A stretch of 64,000 nucleotides of DNA from Natronosalvus sp042663485. Its GTDB lineage: Archaea; Halobacteriota; Halobacteria; Halobacteriales; Natrialbaceae. Below are positions 35,895 through 44,446 of the stretch, piece after piece. Positions within the stretch are counted from its first letter, which is position 1, and each line of letters begins with the position of its first letter. Made by a program: the position numbers and the translations under genes. The notes under the pieces were generated by a model. It saw only the letters and a list, made by a program, of their open reading frames with translations, was not told the DNA's origin and made no database searches. The stretch lies in the NCBI GenBank assembly GCA_042663485.1, contig JBHTAF010000002.1; one strand, given 5' to 3'.

Positions 35895-36938
35895 ATGACG
35901 TTTCACCGGATTGCCCTCGGGAACACCGTCTTCGAGGGAGCCAACAACGCGTATCTGTTCGACGGCGAGGCGACCGTCCTGCTCGATACGGGCGTCGCCG
36001 TCCCGGACACCCGGGCCGAACTCGAGGCGGGCCTTCGCGAACTGGAGGTCGAGTTCGCGGACCTCGATGCGGTCGTCCTCACCCACTACCACGCCGACCA
36101 CGCCGGCCTCGCCGGCGAGATCCAGGCCGAAAGCGGGGCGACCGTCCACGCTCACGTCGCCGACGCACCGCTGATCGCTCACGATGGGGACGCCTGGGAC
36201 GACCTCGAGGCCCGCCAGCGACGGTTGTTCGCCGACTGGGGTATGCCAAGCGACGCGCGCGAGGAACTCCTCGGGTTTCTCGACGCCGGCGAGGGGATGG
36301 GGATTTACGGCGAGTCCGTCGACGTGATGGCGTTCGAGGACGGCGACCACCTCTCGTTCGGCGACCTGGCGCTCGAGGTTCGTCACGCGCCCGGACACAC
36401 GGCCGGCCTGAGCTGTTTCGTACCCGCCGACGCACCCGACGAGGTCTACACCGGCGACGCCCTCCTCCCCGAATACACCCCGAACGTCGGTGGCGCCGAC
36501 GTCCGCCTCGAGGGAGCGCTCTCGGCGTACGTGGAGACGCTCGAAACTTTGATCGAGGCTGACTACTCACGCGCCTGGCCGGGACACCGTGAGCCGATCG
36601 ACGACCCCGCAGCACGCGCTCGCTACATCCTGACTCACCACGAGGAGCGCGCCTACCGGGTCGCAAACGTGCTGGCCGACGCTGGTCCCACAGACGCCTG
36701 GACGGTCAGCGCTCGTCTCTTCGGCGACCTCACCGACATCCACATCCTCCACGGGCCCGGTGAGGCGTACGCCCACCTCGAGCACCTGCGTGACCGCGGC
36801 GCTTTGACCGCCAACCACGAAGTGGGCGAGGCTGACGACGATACCGCGAGCGTCCACTACCGACTCACGGACGACGGGCGGTCCCGACTCGAGTCCCTGA
36901 CCGACGGACGGTGGCCGCTCTCGGACGCCGTCCGCTAA
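35895..36938 (+). CDS. MBL-fold hydrolase with C-terminal winged-helix-like domain
   Basis: The 347-aa protein has the metallo-beta-lactamase set: LTHYHADHAGL (HxHxDH), RHAPGHTAGLS (later His), YTGDALLPEY (Asp), and WPGHREPID (final His). After residue 230 it continues as a helical, LACTB2-like C-terminal domain (YILTHHEERAYRVANVLADA) ending in LTDDGRSRLESL. The architecture resembles LACTB2-like or hydroxyacylglutathione hydrolase-like enzymes. The exact substrate is unknown. Confidence 0.88.
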   Translation: MTFHRIALGNTVFEGANNAYLFDGEATVLLDTGVAVPDTRAELEAGLRELEVEFADLDAVVLTHYHADHAGLAGEIQAESGATVHAHVADAPLIAHDGDAWDDLEARQRRLFADWGMPSDAREELLGFLDAGEGMGIYGESVDVMAFEDGDHLSFGDLALEVRHAPGHTAGLSCFVPADAPDEVYTGDALLPEYTPNVGGADVRLEGALSAYVETLETLIEADYSRAWPGHREPIDDPAARARYILTHHEERAYRVANVLADAGPTDAWTVSARLFGDLTDIHILHGPGEAYAHLEHLRDRGALTANHEVGEADDDTASVHYRLTDDGRSRLESLTDGRWPLSDAVR

Positions 36939-37084
36939 CCTCGCATCTCACCCGAATCGAACGAGCAACTGACGTGTGAATAAGGTCGAACTGGCCGCGT
37001 CACTCCTCGGGAAAAGCCAGCACGGACAAGCTGGAGCCGTCGCTCACGGGTAGTGCTCGATAAAATGGTAGTCAGTGGCGTTCC

Positions 37085-37252
37085 TTACAGGTCGCGGGGC
37101 TGGACCGTCTTCCGGTCGTTGTCTTCGGCACGTCGGGCAGCGTCCTCGAGCAGCTCGGACACTTCCTCGTCGAGTGCTTCGTAGAAGTCCGAAGCGACGT
37201 TCTTGTCATCGAGTGCTTCCTTTACGGCGGCTTTGACGATAAGGTCTGCCAT
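37085..37252 (-). CDS. DUF1931 histone-fold protein
   Basis: The 55-aa protein MADLIVKAAVKEALDDKNVA ends with DNDRKTVQPRDL, the typical end of a histone-fold half related to CBF/NF-Y-type helices. It matches the archaeal DUF1931 family, found in most haloarchaea. Unlike canonical archaeal histones, it is acidic, so direct DNA wrapping is doubtful. The start is supported by a minus-strand TATA-like element at 37277-37286. Confidence 0.88.
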   Translation of the reverse strand: MADLIVKAAVKEALDDKNVASDFYEALDEEVSELLEDAARRAEDNDRKTVQPRDL

Positions 37253-37276
37253 ACAGAATACCCGTTCCCGTTTCCC

Positions 37277-37286
37277 TACTATAAAG
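37277..37286 (-). promoter_or_regulatory. TATA box of the DUF1931 gene
   Basis: CCTTTATAGT on the minus strand is 25-34 nt upstream of the ATG at 37252. Confidence 0.65.
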
Positions 37287-37670
37287 GTTCTGTTTGTGAG
37301 CGGCGAATTCGGGCTCGAGCGGCCCGATAGACCGTCTTTACGCACACCACCCACCAGAAAGTATATGTCGAAGGAAATTCCGGCGGGCGTCGGACCCCCT
37401 CGAATCGGCCCAAACTGCCCTCGAACGCGCTCGCGCGCGCTCTCGAGACGGTCTCTGAGTCACCACGAACGCGGCGCCTGGTCGACAGGGGCGGCAGACG
37501 ATTCCGTTGCTTGTTTCGAGACTGGAAACTCGAGAGTCAGTAACCAAGGGCCGAGACTCGAGACTCAAGCCCGGGCAGTACGAGCGACGGCACAGACAAC
37601 CAATTTGCCCGCCGAGAGTCGACTGGTGTCGAGAGACGGCTGGGTCGTGAAAGCGACTCCGTCGACGAAT
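37287..37670. other. Gene-free stretch of about 380 bp
   Basis: No gene is supported between the DUF1931 promoter and the 3' end of the secreted propeller gene. The plus strand has a long open frame here that continues antisense through the propeller gene, but its Arg/Val-rich composition marks it as a shadow. CTCGAGAC and GAGACTCGAG motifs recur around 37521-37566. Confidence 0.5.
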
Positions 37671-38987
37671 TCAGCGAACCGCGAACAGTCCGTCCTCCCC
37701 GCCAAGATAGACCGTTCCGTTGCTCACCGCGAGGTGATCACGGAGGACGCGGTGATCGTCTTCGAACTGCGGCACGTCCTCGAGGTGGAGACACCACGCT
37801 TCGCTGCCGTCTTCGACGTGGTAACCCTTGAGGAACTCGTTGCCGTTCCAGTCGGCCGTGATCGCGATGACCGTATCCCCCACGACGACCGGGTCGCTGT
37901 ACAGGCGCATCTCGTCGACGGACCAGCGCTCGCTCGAGCCGTCGGATCCGGTGTCGAGGTTCGTCACACGGAGCGTCTGATCCTCGCCGATCGTTGCGAA
38001 CGCGAGGACGTCGTCGGCGGCGAAGGTGCTCCTGCGGGACGAAACCGAGCCCACAGTCTCGCCCGTTTCCGGGTCCAGGAGCAGCACTTCTCTGTTGTTT
38101 CCGTCGTGAATCAGGACGTACTGATCGGTCGCCACGGGGCGCATCTGCCACATCCAGCCGGTCTCGGATACCCACAGCGTCTCGCCGGTCTCCGGATCGA
38201 GCGCGACGACGTGAGCCGTGTCTCCATCGATGCCGACCGTCGCGTAGACCCCGTCGTCCGTAACGGCCAGCGAGTACGCATGGAACGTGTCGAACCGACC
38301 GAGAAGGGAATCGCCTTCGTCGATCTCGTCGATCGAATGGCGTTCCCATGCGATCGATCCGTCACCTGGGTTGACGGCGTACAGACGCTCGTCGTCGTCA
38401 CCACAGACGTAGAGCAGTCCGTTGGCGAACTCCGGCTGGTAGACCGACGGCGTCTCGTCGCCCTCGCCGAACCACTGCCGCCATCGAACGGACCCGGTGT
38501 CGGCGTCGAGGGCGGTCAGCGCCTCGCCACCGACGAAGATCCAGTCCCCGACGACGACCGGTGCGAGGTTCGGGCCGTCGTCGACTCCGACGTCGGGGCT
38601 CACCCACTGCAGCGAGCCCGTTTCTGCATCGAGGGCGTGAATCCGACCGTTGCCATCGTGGCGGTACACGTGCCCGTCGCTGATGGCGATCCCGTCGTTC
38701 GCCTCTACGTGTCCGTAACTCCAGGCGACCCCCTCGAGTTCGCTCGGTTCGTTCGCGGCGGAGACTGCACGCGTACTGCCGCTATTCGCGTAAAACGAGT
38801 ACCAACCGTCGGACGGTTCGGCGTCGAACGTCGATTCGGTGGCGACCTCCGTTTCGCCGTCGTTGTCCGCGTCGCTCGAGTTCTCCGTGTCGTTCTCGGC
38901 GCTTCCCGAACCCACCGTCGCGAAGACGCCAGTCGTCAACAGGGCCGATCCGGATACGATAACGCTTCGTCTGTCGAATGTCGGCAT
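37671..38987 (-). CDS. Exported PQQ-like beta-propeller protein
   Basis: The 438-aa protein starts MPTFDRRSVIVSGSALLTTG, a twin-arginine signal, and then has a Ser/Asp-rich linker. Propeller blades follow: HVYRHDGNGRIHALDAETGS, IFVGGEALTALDADTGSVRW, LYAVNPGDGSIAWERHS, VVALDPETGETLWVSETGW and LLLDPETGETVGSV. Unlike the propeller protein at 11438, it is exported. Its 5' end is the last backbone gene before the integrase at 39216. Confidence 0.82.
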   Translation of the reverse strand: MPTFDRRSVIVSGSALLTTGVFATVGSGSAENDTENSSDADNDGETEVATESTFDAEPSDGWYSFYANSGSTRAVSAANEPSELEGVAWSYGHVEANDGIAISDGHVYRHDGNGRIHALDAETGSLQWVSPDVGVDDGPNLAPVVVGDWIFVGGEALTALDADTGSVRWRQWFGEGDETPSVYQPEFANGLLYVCGDDDERLYAVNPGDGSIAWERHSIDEIDEGDSLLGRFDTFHAYSLAVTDDGVYATVGIDGDTAHVVALDPETGETLWVSETGWMWQMRPVATDQYVLIHDGNNREVLLLDPETGETVGSVSSRRSTFAADDVLAFATIGEDQTLRVTNLDTGSDGSSERWSVDEMRLYSDPVVVGDTVIAITADWNGNEFLKGYHVEDGSEAWCLHLEDVPQFEDDHRVLRDHLAVSNGTVYLGGEDGLFAVR

Positions 38988-39215
38988 ACGCCAGCCACCA
39001 CAAAGTTCCGTATTGCTATCGGCCTACTAACCGTAACTTTCGCGTCGAGCAACCGTTTCAATCGTGAAACAGTCCCCTTGTCAGTTTGATAAATGGCCGA
39101 AGGACGGCGCCACAGGTGAACGTTTGGACCAGCACTCGAGAATCGTATCAAGCCTAGGCCGGGACATTAACGAAAGGTTCAATGTCCCACTTATTAAAGA
39201 TACCCCAATCAAAAC

Positions 39216-40460
39216 ATGCCCGATATCCGAAAGCAGATTACGAACTTGCACGAGAGAATCGAGGAATCTAATGACATCAGTGAGAAAGATAAGCAACTCC
39301 TCATCGCGTTCAGCGACGAACTCGACCTCCTCAAATCCAAGTATTCCGACCATCGTCACAACAAACTCCTCCGCCACTGCACCATCATGGCCGAACAAGC
39401 AGGGGAGCTCGCCGCGGCACTCGAGGACGAAGACGCCGCGAAAGACATCGTCCGCTGGATCAACCGAACGTACGACAACGAGTACACGAATCACGACTAC
39501 CGAACAGCCCTTCGCGTATTCGGCAAACGCGTTACCGAGGGTGGAGACTACCCCTCGAGCATCGAGTGGATTCCATCGGGTACGTCCAGTAGCCACGATC
39601 CCGTTCCCGATCCGGCGGATATGCTCGAGTGGGAAGCGGATATCGTGCCGATGATTAACTCCGCGAGAAACTCCCGCGATGAGGCACTCATTGCCGTCGC
39701 ATTTGACGCTGGGCCTCGAGCCGACGAAGTCCGGAATCTTTCCATCGGCGACGTGAGTGATAGCGAACATGGACTCCGGATCTGGGTCGACGGGAAGACC
39801 GGACAGCGGTCTGTCGACCTCATACCCAGTGTTCCATTTCTCAAGCGCTGGCTCAGTGATCATCCAGCACCGGAGGATAGTACCGCACCGCTCTGGTCGA
39901 AGCTGAACACCGCTGACGGGATTAGCTATCGGCAGTTCCTGAACTGTTTCAAAGACGCCGCAGAACGAGCCGGCGTCACCAAACCCGTAACGCCAACCAA
40001 TTTCAGAAAGTCCAACGCAACCTACCTCGCGCGGAAGAGTATGAATCAGGCGTTCATCGAGGATCGCCAAGGGCGAAAACGTGGGAGTGACGCGACCGCC
40101 CACTACGTTGCCCGCTTCGGAACTGATAGCGAAGCCGAGTACGCCCGGCTCCACGGGCTCGAGGTCGAGGAAGAAGAAAACGAGCCGATCGGCCCGGTTG
40201 AGTGTCCTCGGTGTGAAAAGGAGACACCGCGCCATCGGGAAACGTGCGTCTGGTGTAATCAGCCACTCGAGTACGGCGCGATCGAATCGATCGAAGACGA
40301 TCAGAAAGAGATCCGGGATCAGGTATTCCGGCTCGCGCAGGAAAACCCGGAGTTCCTCGAGGACATCCAGCAAGCGAGAAATTTCTCCGAGATCGTCGAC
40401 GACAATCCCGATATCCTCGAAGATGCACAAGCGTTCGCCGAGTCCCTCTCGGACGAGTAG
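39216..40460 (+). CDS. Tyrosine recombinase (XerC/D-like integrase) with zinc-ribbon insert
   Basis: The 414-aa protein has an N-terminal core-binding region with many Lys/Asp residues. The catalytic domain has Arg I in FDAGPRADEVRNL, Lys in DGKTGQRS, the HxxR box present as PTNFRKSNATYL (Asn replaces the usual His) and the nucleophile Tyr in ATAHYVARFG. A four-Cys ribbon (CPRCEKETPRH, then CVWCNQPL) and an acidic coiled tail follow. Haloarchaeal integrases of this form sit at ends of integrated elements. Here it marks the change to lower-GC defence genes. Confidence 0.88.
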   Translation: MPDIRKQITNLHERIEESNDISEKDKQLLIAFSDELDLLKSKYSDHRHNKLLRHCTIMAEQAGELAAALEDEDAAKDIVRWINRTYDNEYTNHDYRTALRVFGKRVTEGGDYPSSIEWIPSGTSSSHDPVPDPADMLEWEADIVPMINSARNSRDEALIAVAFDAGPRADEVRNLSIGDVSDSEHGLRIWVDGKTGQRSVDLIPSVPFLKRWLSDHPAPEDSTAPLWSKLNTADGISYRQFLNCFKDAAERAGVTKPVTPTNFRKSNATYLARKSMNQAFIEDRQGRKRGSDATAHYVARFGTDSEAEYARLHGLEVEEEENEPIGPVECPRCEKETPRHRETCVWCNQPLEYGAIESIEDDQKEIRDQVFRLAQENPEFLEDIQQARNFSEIVDDNPDILEDAQAFAESLSDE

Positions 40461-40465
40461 CGCCA

Positions 40466-40660
40466 TTATTTGATGTTGCGTCGTATCCGATCGAGTTCTG
40501 CCTGAATTTTGTCGATGTCCTCAGCGGAAGCACCGTTCGAGAGGAGAGCCAGAGCATACGCTCGCGCTTCCGTGTCACCGTAGGCGAGAACCCGGGACAG
40601 GAACTCTGTGTTTCGATTCGCGTAGTGGCTCACTTCGGAGATTGGATTCTGGCTACTCAT
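40466..40660 (-). CDS. 64-aa helical protein next to the integrase
   Basis: The product starts MSSQNPISEVSHYANRNTEF and ends DIDKIQAELDRIRRNIK. It is mostly alpha-helical, without motifs. It converges with the integrase gene, with six bases between stops. A GGAGG stretch about 9 nt upstream and an overlapping upstream mini-ORF (stop TGA overlaps its ATG) support real translation. I recall similar small proteins beside haloarchaeal integrases, and the function is unknown. Confidence 0.65.
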   Translation of the reverse strand: MSSQNPISEVSHYANRNTEFLSRVLAYGDTEARAYALALLSNGASAEDIDKIQAELDRIRRNIK

Positions 40661-40737
40661 TGCTCTCCCTCCGTCTGGACGGTCGATTTGCGGACGGTAC
40701 GTTCGCTAGAGCGGATGCTAATCGTTCCTGTAGGCAT
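40657..40737 (-). CDS. 26-codon ORF overlapping the 64-aa gene
   Basis: ATG at 40737 gives MPTGTISIRSSERTVRKSTV and ends EGEQ, stopping with a TGA that overlaps the next ATG (ATGA). The Shine-Dalgarno-like GGAGG for the downstream gene lies inside it. It may be a coupled leader peptide or a tiny partner protein, and chance is also possible. Confidence 0.35.
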   Translation of the reverse strand: MPTGTISIRSSERTVRKSTVQTEGEQ

Positions 40738-40958
40738 ATTCTTGAGTTCGTTGTGTTGCCGGTTACGGCATCAAGTGATTCTCGACTCCGTGGGGAGATC
40801 TACTGGCTCTCGATGTGTGGGCCAGCAATCGTTGGTTTCCTTCAAGAGCCGATGCATGCTTCACACTCAGTACGAGGAACCTTGGATAAAAATAGGTTGA
40901 TGAGGCCAGATAATTGCGCGACCGAAAAATAGTTTGCGCGAGTCGGATAGCAATTCGT

Positions 40959-41525
40959 ATGGAACCTTCAGAGGACATCGTCACCGATATCCGTAATTCA
41001 TGGGAGGTAGAAAACGACGCGTTTGGCCGCGTTTATGAAGCGATTCTGGGAATTTCTGAATTTACGAGACACGATGATATTGCTGAGGTCGCCAGATGTG
41101 CACCCAATACCGCAAAGAAGCATTTGAGACGGCTGAACCAGATGGGTATCACCGAATTCCGCAAATCAGGTCGTGCCCTCATGTTCCGTCGGAACGACGC
41201 GTACCTGGAATGGCGAGAGGTTACCCAGATCGCGAAAGATCACTCGATCCAAGATCTTGCTGAATGGGTTCGTGAGCTTGAAGTGAAAGAAGCCGAACTC
41301 AAAGAAGAATTCGGCGTTGAAGAACCGGATACCGCCTCGGTATACAGATCCGACAGTGATCGGCCAATACATGAGCTGATGCAGACGATCGGGACATGGA
41401 ACGGTATTCAACGGGATATCCGCCTCTACGAGGCAGCGCGCCAACTCCAACAGAACGATGGTCGCCTGATATCGGCGTTCGTTGATACCCACACCGATGA
41501 CCGTGCTTCCTCCGAGTCGCAATGA
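40959..41525 (+). CDS. HTH regulator (DUF7342-like)
   Basis: The 188-aa protein has an N-terminal winged helix, including DDIAEVARCAPNTAKKHLRR and LNQMGITEFRKSGRA. A helical C-terminal region follows (QDLAEWVRELEVKEAELKEE). This matches the ArsR-like haloarchaeal family known as DUF7342. The downstream gene starts inside its stop codon (ATGA overlap), which is a persistent pairing in haloarchaeal mobile regions. A toxin-antitoxin or partner-repressor role is an inference. Confidence 0.75.
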   Translation: MEPSEDIVTDIRNSWEVENDAFGRVYEAILGISEFTRHDDIAEVARCAPNTAKKHLRRLNQMGITEFRKSGRALMFRRNDAYLEWREVTQIAKDHSIQDLAEWVRELEVKEAELKEEFGVEEPDTASVYRSDSDRPIHELMQTIGTWNGIQRDIRLYEAARQLQQNDGRLISAFVDTHTDDRASSESQ

Positions 41526-41962
41526 CTACCACGAACCACATCCCGACGGTCAAGCGCTGGGACACCAATCCGGATAGGGAATCCCTGCGAGTGATTTACC
41601 GCTTTCTGAGCCGTCGTGAGGCGATCGAGAACGTCAGTCTCGAGCCACGTAGTTCCCACCCGCGTCTGGTACGTGCAACCGTTAGTGAACGGGGTTCGCC
41701 GATAGCACCTGGCGTTCTCGAGGTACGATGGTACGAAACGAGAGATTTCATCATCACGTATCAGACGAACCGTGAGAACGGTGACTCCCCACTCCTCCGA
41801 TGGATACACCCTCCTGACGCAGATAAGATCAACGTATCACACAGCGGATCAGACGACGTGCAAACGCTGACACCGCCATCTCATCATCCAGGCGAGAATC
41901 GGTTTCATCCGCTCCGAGTTCTGCCCTACGTGCTTGCTACCATCGAAGAATGTACGAAATAA
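41522..41962 (+). CDS. 146-aa partner of the DUF7342 protein
   Basis: The soluble protein starts MTTTNHIPTVKRWDTNPDRE and contains VIYRFLSRREAIENVSLEPR and a beta-rich centre (VLEVRWYETRDFIITYQTN). It ends LRVLPYVLATIEECTK. No known catalytic motif is visible. The 4-bp overlap with the HTH gene argues for co-expression and a linked function, perhaps the effector of a two-gene module. Confidence 0.6.
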   Translation: MTTTNHIPTVKRWDTNPDRESLRVIYRFLSRREAIENVSLEPRSSHPRLVRATVSERGSPIAPGVLEVRWYETRDFIITYQTNRENGDSPLLRWIHPPDADKINVSHSGSDDVQTLTPPSHHPGENRFHPLRVLPYVLATIEECTK

Positions 41963-41985
41963 GGAAATTCACGTCGCCCCGCTCG

Positions 41986-42011
41986 AGAGCCTCGATAATG
42001 GTTGAGGCTCT
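41986..42011 (+). terminator. Hairpin after the HTH/partner operon
   Basis: AGAGCCTC (41986-41993) and GAGGCTCT (42004-42011) form a perfect 8-bp stem with a 10-nt loop, followed by TACTG. It lies 24 bp after the 146-aa gene and may end its transcript or stabilise its 3' end. Confidence 0.45.
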
Positions 42012-42094
42012 TACTGAAGATAGTGAAATAGTCTATCAACCACAGAAACGAACAAATCGCCAAACCAACACCTCTAAGAGATTACCAGTTCCTC

Positions 42095-44446
42095 ATGGAG
42101 AGTATGGCTAATGGTCCCGAATCTGCCTTCCGAAACAAGGTGACGAAATTTGTCGCCGACCGCCGGATTTTTGCGATCCACTGTGAGGATTGGTATGAGT
42201 GGGACGGACAAGGTGTTGCCATCTTCCCGGCCGATCCGCCAGATATGGATGCTGCACAGAGGATATATAATCAAATTGATCCAAATGATATTGTTCTGGC
42301 GCAACAAATCAATGACGGTCCCGATTACACCTATGGAATCGGTGTTGTTGATCAGCCGATCGCCCCCGGGCTGGACTCGAGTGAAGACGCTCCGAACGAT
42401 ATTCCGGTTCGTTGGGTGACGATGGCCTCCAATGGTGAGGGACTTAACAAAGCGCCAGTTGATGACTTTCCGACTGAGGCTGTCCAATCGATAGAGGCCG
42501 ACCTGTTCGTCGATCTCGTGTATGGGCTTGGTCAGGAGAGTATGCCGCCCACTCCCGACGACATTATTAGCGAATTGGAACAGTGCTCACGTACGCCCCG
42601 ACTCCGAGCACTCGTCAACGACGTACTCCCAGCCGGATGGGACTCATCCATTTCTAAAGAGGAACAACTCCTCGCGGTGGCACGGAACTTTCTTCACGAA
42701 ACGGATCCCTCGGCAGAACTCTCGAATCGGCGGGGAGAAGCACAGGAAATCGTCGCGGAGCGTAAAAGAGTTGAGAAGAACACAGTGCAATCGAAATGCG
42801 GCCGCGAGATTTGGGATGAGAAAGACGAAGAGGATGGATACCAGGTAGGGTATTTCAATCCCGCTCTCAAGGAAATCGAACAGCGCTGGCTAACAGAAAC
42901 ACTTGATAGACCTAAAGAAATCACCCACCTAGCTCTCTCTGGCGAGGACTTCCATGATCTGCAACACGGGGATTTGGGAGAAGACGAGACCACCGTGTTT
43001 CCCGACGATATAGTTGATCGTGGACTCTTCGTCGCTCTGGAAGACGAACAGATCATTTCTTGTGGTAGATTTGGCAAGTCAGAGTCATCTATCAAAGACG
43101 GGCTCAAAATCCGAGAGTATCATTCACTGGATCGGCCGATTGCCGATAAAATCCCTGGGCACACGCGAGACGATCTCATTGAGTTTGATCAGCCACTGGA
43201 AATCGACGCCGAGACATACGACAGCCTACTCGGGATTTCTCGTCGACGTGTCTCGTCGACACAAACACCTAGTGGAGAACCACAAGCAAGCGGCCTTGAT
43301 CGAAATGCAATCGACGCACTTCTAGAAGCCGAAGCAGCGCAAGCACATATCTATCGCGAGGCGCTGTCCCACCTCGTTGCAGGCAAGAACCTGCTGTTCT
43401 ACGGTCCGCCCGGAACCGGGAAAACCCGGGCCGCAAGGATGCTGACGGACGCCGTCTGTGCGAACGCGGATCTCGTCACCGCTAACGCAGAGTGGTCTAA
43501 CCATCACGTGGTCGGTGGCTACGAGCCAACGGGCGACAGTTGGGAATCGACACCTGGAGTCCTTACGGCGTCGGCACAAAGCTGTCGCGAGTCGCTTGCT
43601 AAAATGGGGGATCCGTCGTGGCTCATTATCGATGAGTTGAATCGAGCTAACTTGGACGAAGCTTTCGGCGAGGCGTTCACACTGCTGGACATCGACTACC
43701 GCGATAGCGTACCGATTGACTACGGGGATGATCCAGTGTATGTCCCGCTGTCCTTCCGCATCATCGGGACAATGAACACCTATGATCAGGCCCAGTTGTT
43801 CTCGCTTGGATACGCCTTCCGCCGCCGGTTTGCGTTCGTCGAAGTGCCACCGCTCTTCAACGACTCTGAGACAGGCTCGACCTCGGAGTCCACTCTGGAC
43901 ACACTTGGGGAGTCTCTGTCTGAACGATCGAAACAGGTGACCACAATCGTTGAGAAATCAGTCCCCGAGTTCTTTGAGACGACAGCAGTCGAGTTGTCAG
44001 CCGACGTCGCACCCGTGTTCTCGGCGTTCGCTGAAGAAGAGCGTGCAAAAAGCATTCTCGACGACCTACTGGCAGATGACTCGTTCCATCGAGAGGACAT
44101 GAACTGCATTGAAGCGCTTGCGCTGTTCGGGCAAATCGTCACCGAGACCGACGTGATCGACATCGGGCAGGCGCTGATAATCGACGCGGTACAGTTCATT
44201 GTCGCTCACAACCTGCTCTTCCCGGAGGAGACGGGCTGGGAAACTGTCGACATAGCTGTCCGTGCTTACATCGTTCCGCAGTTCGAGCAGTTTATGTCGG
44301 AACTTCGGCGGGCAGAGACGGTAGATATTGAAAGCGATGCGCCCGAACGATATGACTACATTATCAATGTCGCCCGGATCCTCGATTGGCCCGACACCGC
44401 ACGCCAGCTCGAACGTGCTAAAGAATCGAAGCAGATTCTCGACTGA
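42095..44446 (+). CDS. mcrB: McrB-like AAA+ ATPase with PUA/EVE-like sensor region
   Basis: The 783-aa protein is the motor of a McrBC modification-dependent restriction system. Residues 430-720 form the AAA+ domain: Walker A YGPPGTGKTRAARML near 437, Walker B LIIDELNRANLDEAFGEAF near 510 and IIGTMNTYDQAQLFSLGYAF near 557, with the RRRF arginine finger after it. Residues 1-125 look EVE/PUA-like (ADRRIFAIHCEDWYEWDGQG and YTYGIGVVDQPI), suited to reading modified bases. The stop overlaps the mcrC start (TGATG). An alternative ATG lies three codons downstream, at 42104. Confidence 0.9.
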   Translation: MESMANGPESAFRNKVTKFVADRRIFAIHCEDWYEWDGQGVAIFPADPPDMDAAQRIYNQIDPNDIVLAQQINDGPDYTYGIGVVDQPIAPGLDSSEDAPNDIPVRWVTMASNGEGLNKAPVDDFPTEAVQSIEADLFVDLVYGLGQESMPPTPDDIISELEQCSRTPRLRALVNDVLPAGWDSSISKEEQLLAVARNFLHETDPSAELSNRRGEAQEIVAERKRVEKNTVQSKCGREIWDEKDEEDGYQVGYFNPALKEIEQRWLTETLDRPKEITHLALSGEDFHDLQHGDLGEDETTVFPDDIVDRGLFVALEDEQIISCGRFGKSESSIKDGLKIREYHSLDRPIADKIPGHTRDDLIEFDQPLEIDAETYDSLLGISRRRVSSTQTPSGEPQASGLDRNAIDALLEAEAAQAHIYREALSHLVAGKNLLFYGPPGTGKTRAARMLTDAVCANADLVTANAEWSNHHVVGGYEPTGDSWESTPGVLTASAQSCRESLAKMGDPSWLIIDELNRANLDEAFGEAFTLLDIDYRDSVPIDYGDDPVYVPLSFRIIGTMNTYDQAQLFSLGYAFRRRFAFVEVPPLFNDSETGSTSESTLDTLGESLSERSKQVTTIVEKSVPEFFETTAVELSADVAPVFSAFAEEERAKSILDDLLADDSFHREDMNCIEALALFGQIVTETDVIDIGQALIIDAVQFIVAHNLLFPEETGWETVDIAVRAYIVPQFEQFMSELRRAETVDIESDAPERYDYIINVARILDWPDTARQLERAKESKQILD

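Noticed and set aside
37203..39089. 628-codon open frame on the plus strand antisense to the exported propeller gene
   Set aside because: Val/Arg/Asp-rich shadow composition with no domain. The opposite strand encodes a clear Tat-exported propeller protein.
39060..39215. Possible tRNA/attachment site before the integrase (GGTTCAATGTCCCAC resembles a T-arm)
   Set aside because: No matching acceptor or anticodon arms could be folded around it, and no duplicate was found in the window.
39081..40466. 461-codon minus-strand frame antisense to the integrase
   Set aside because: Integrase catalytic motifs on the plus strand are unambiguous. The antisense frame is hydrophobic filler without motifs.
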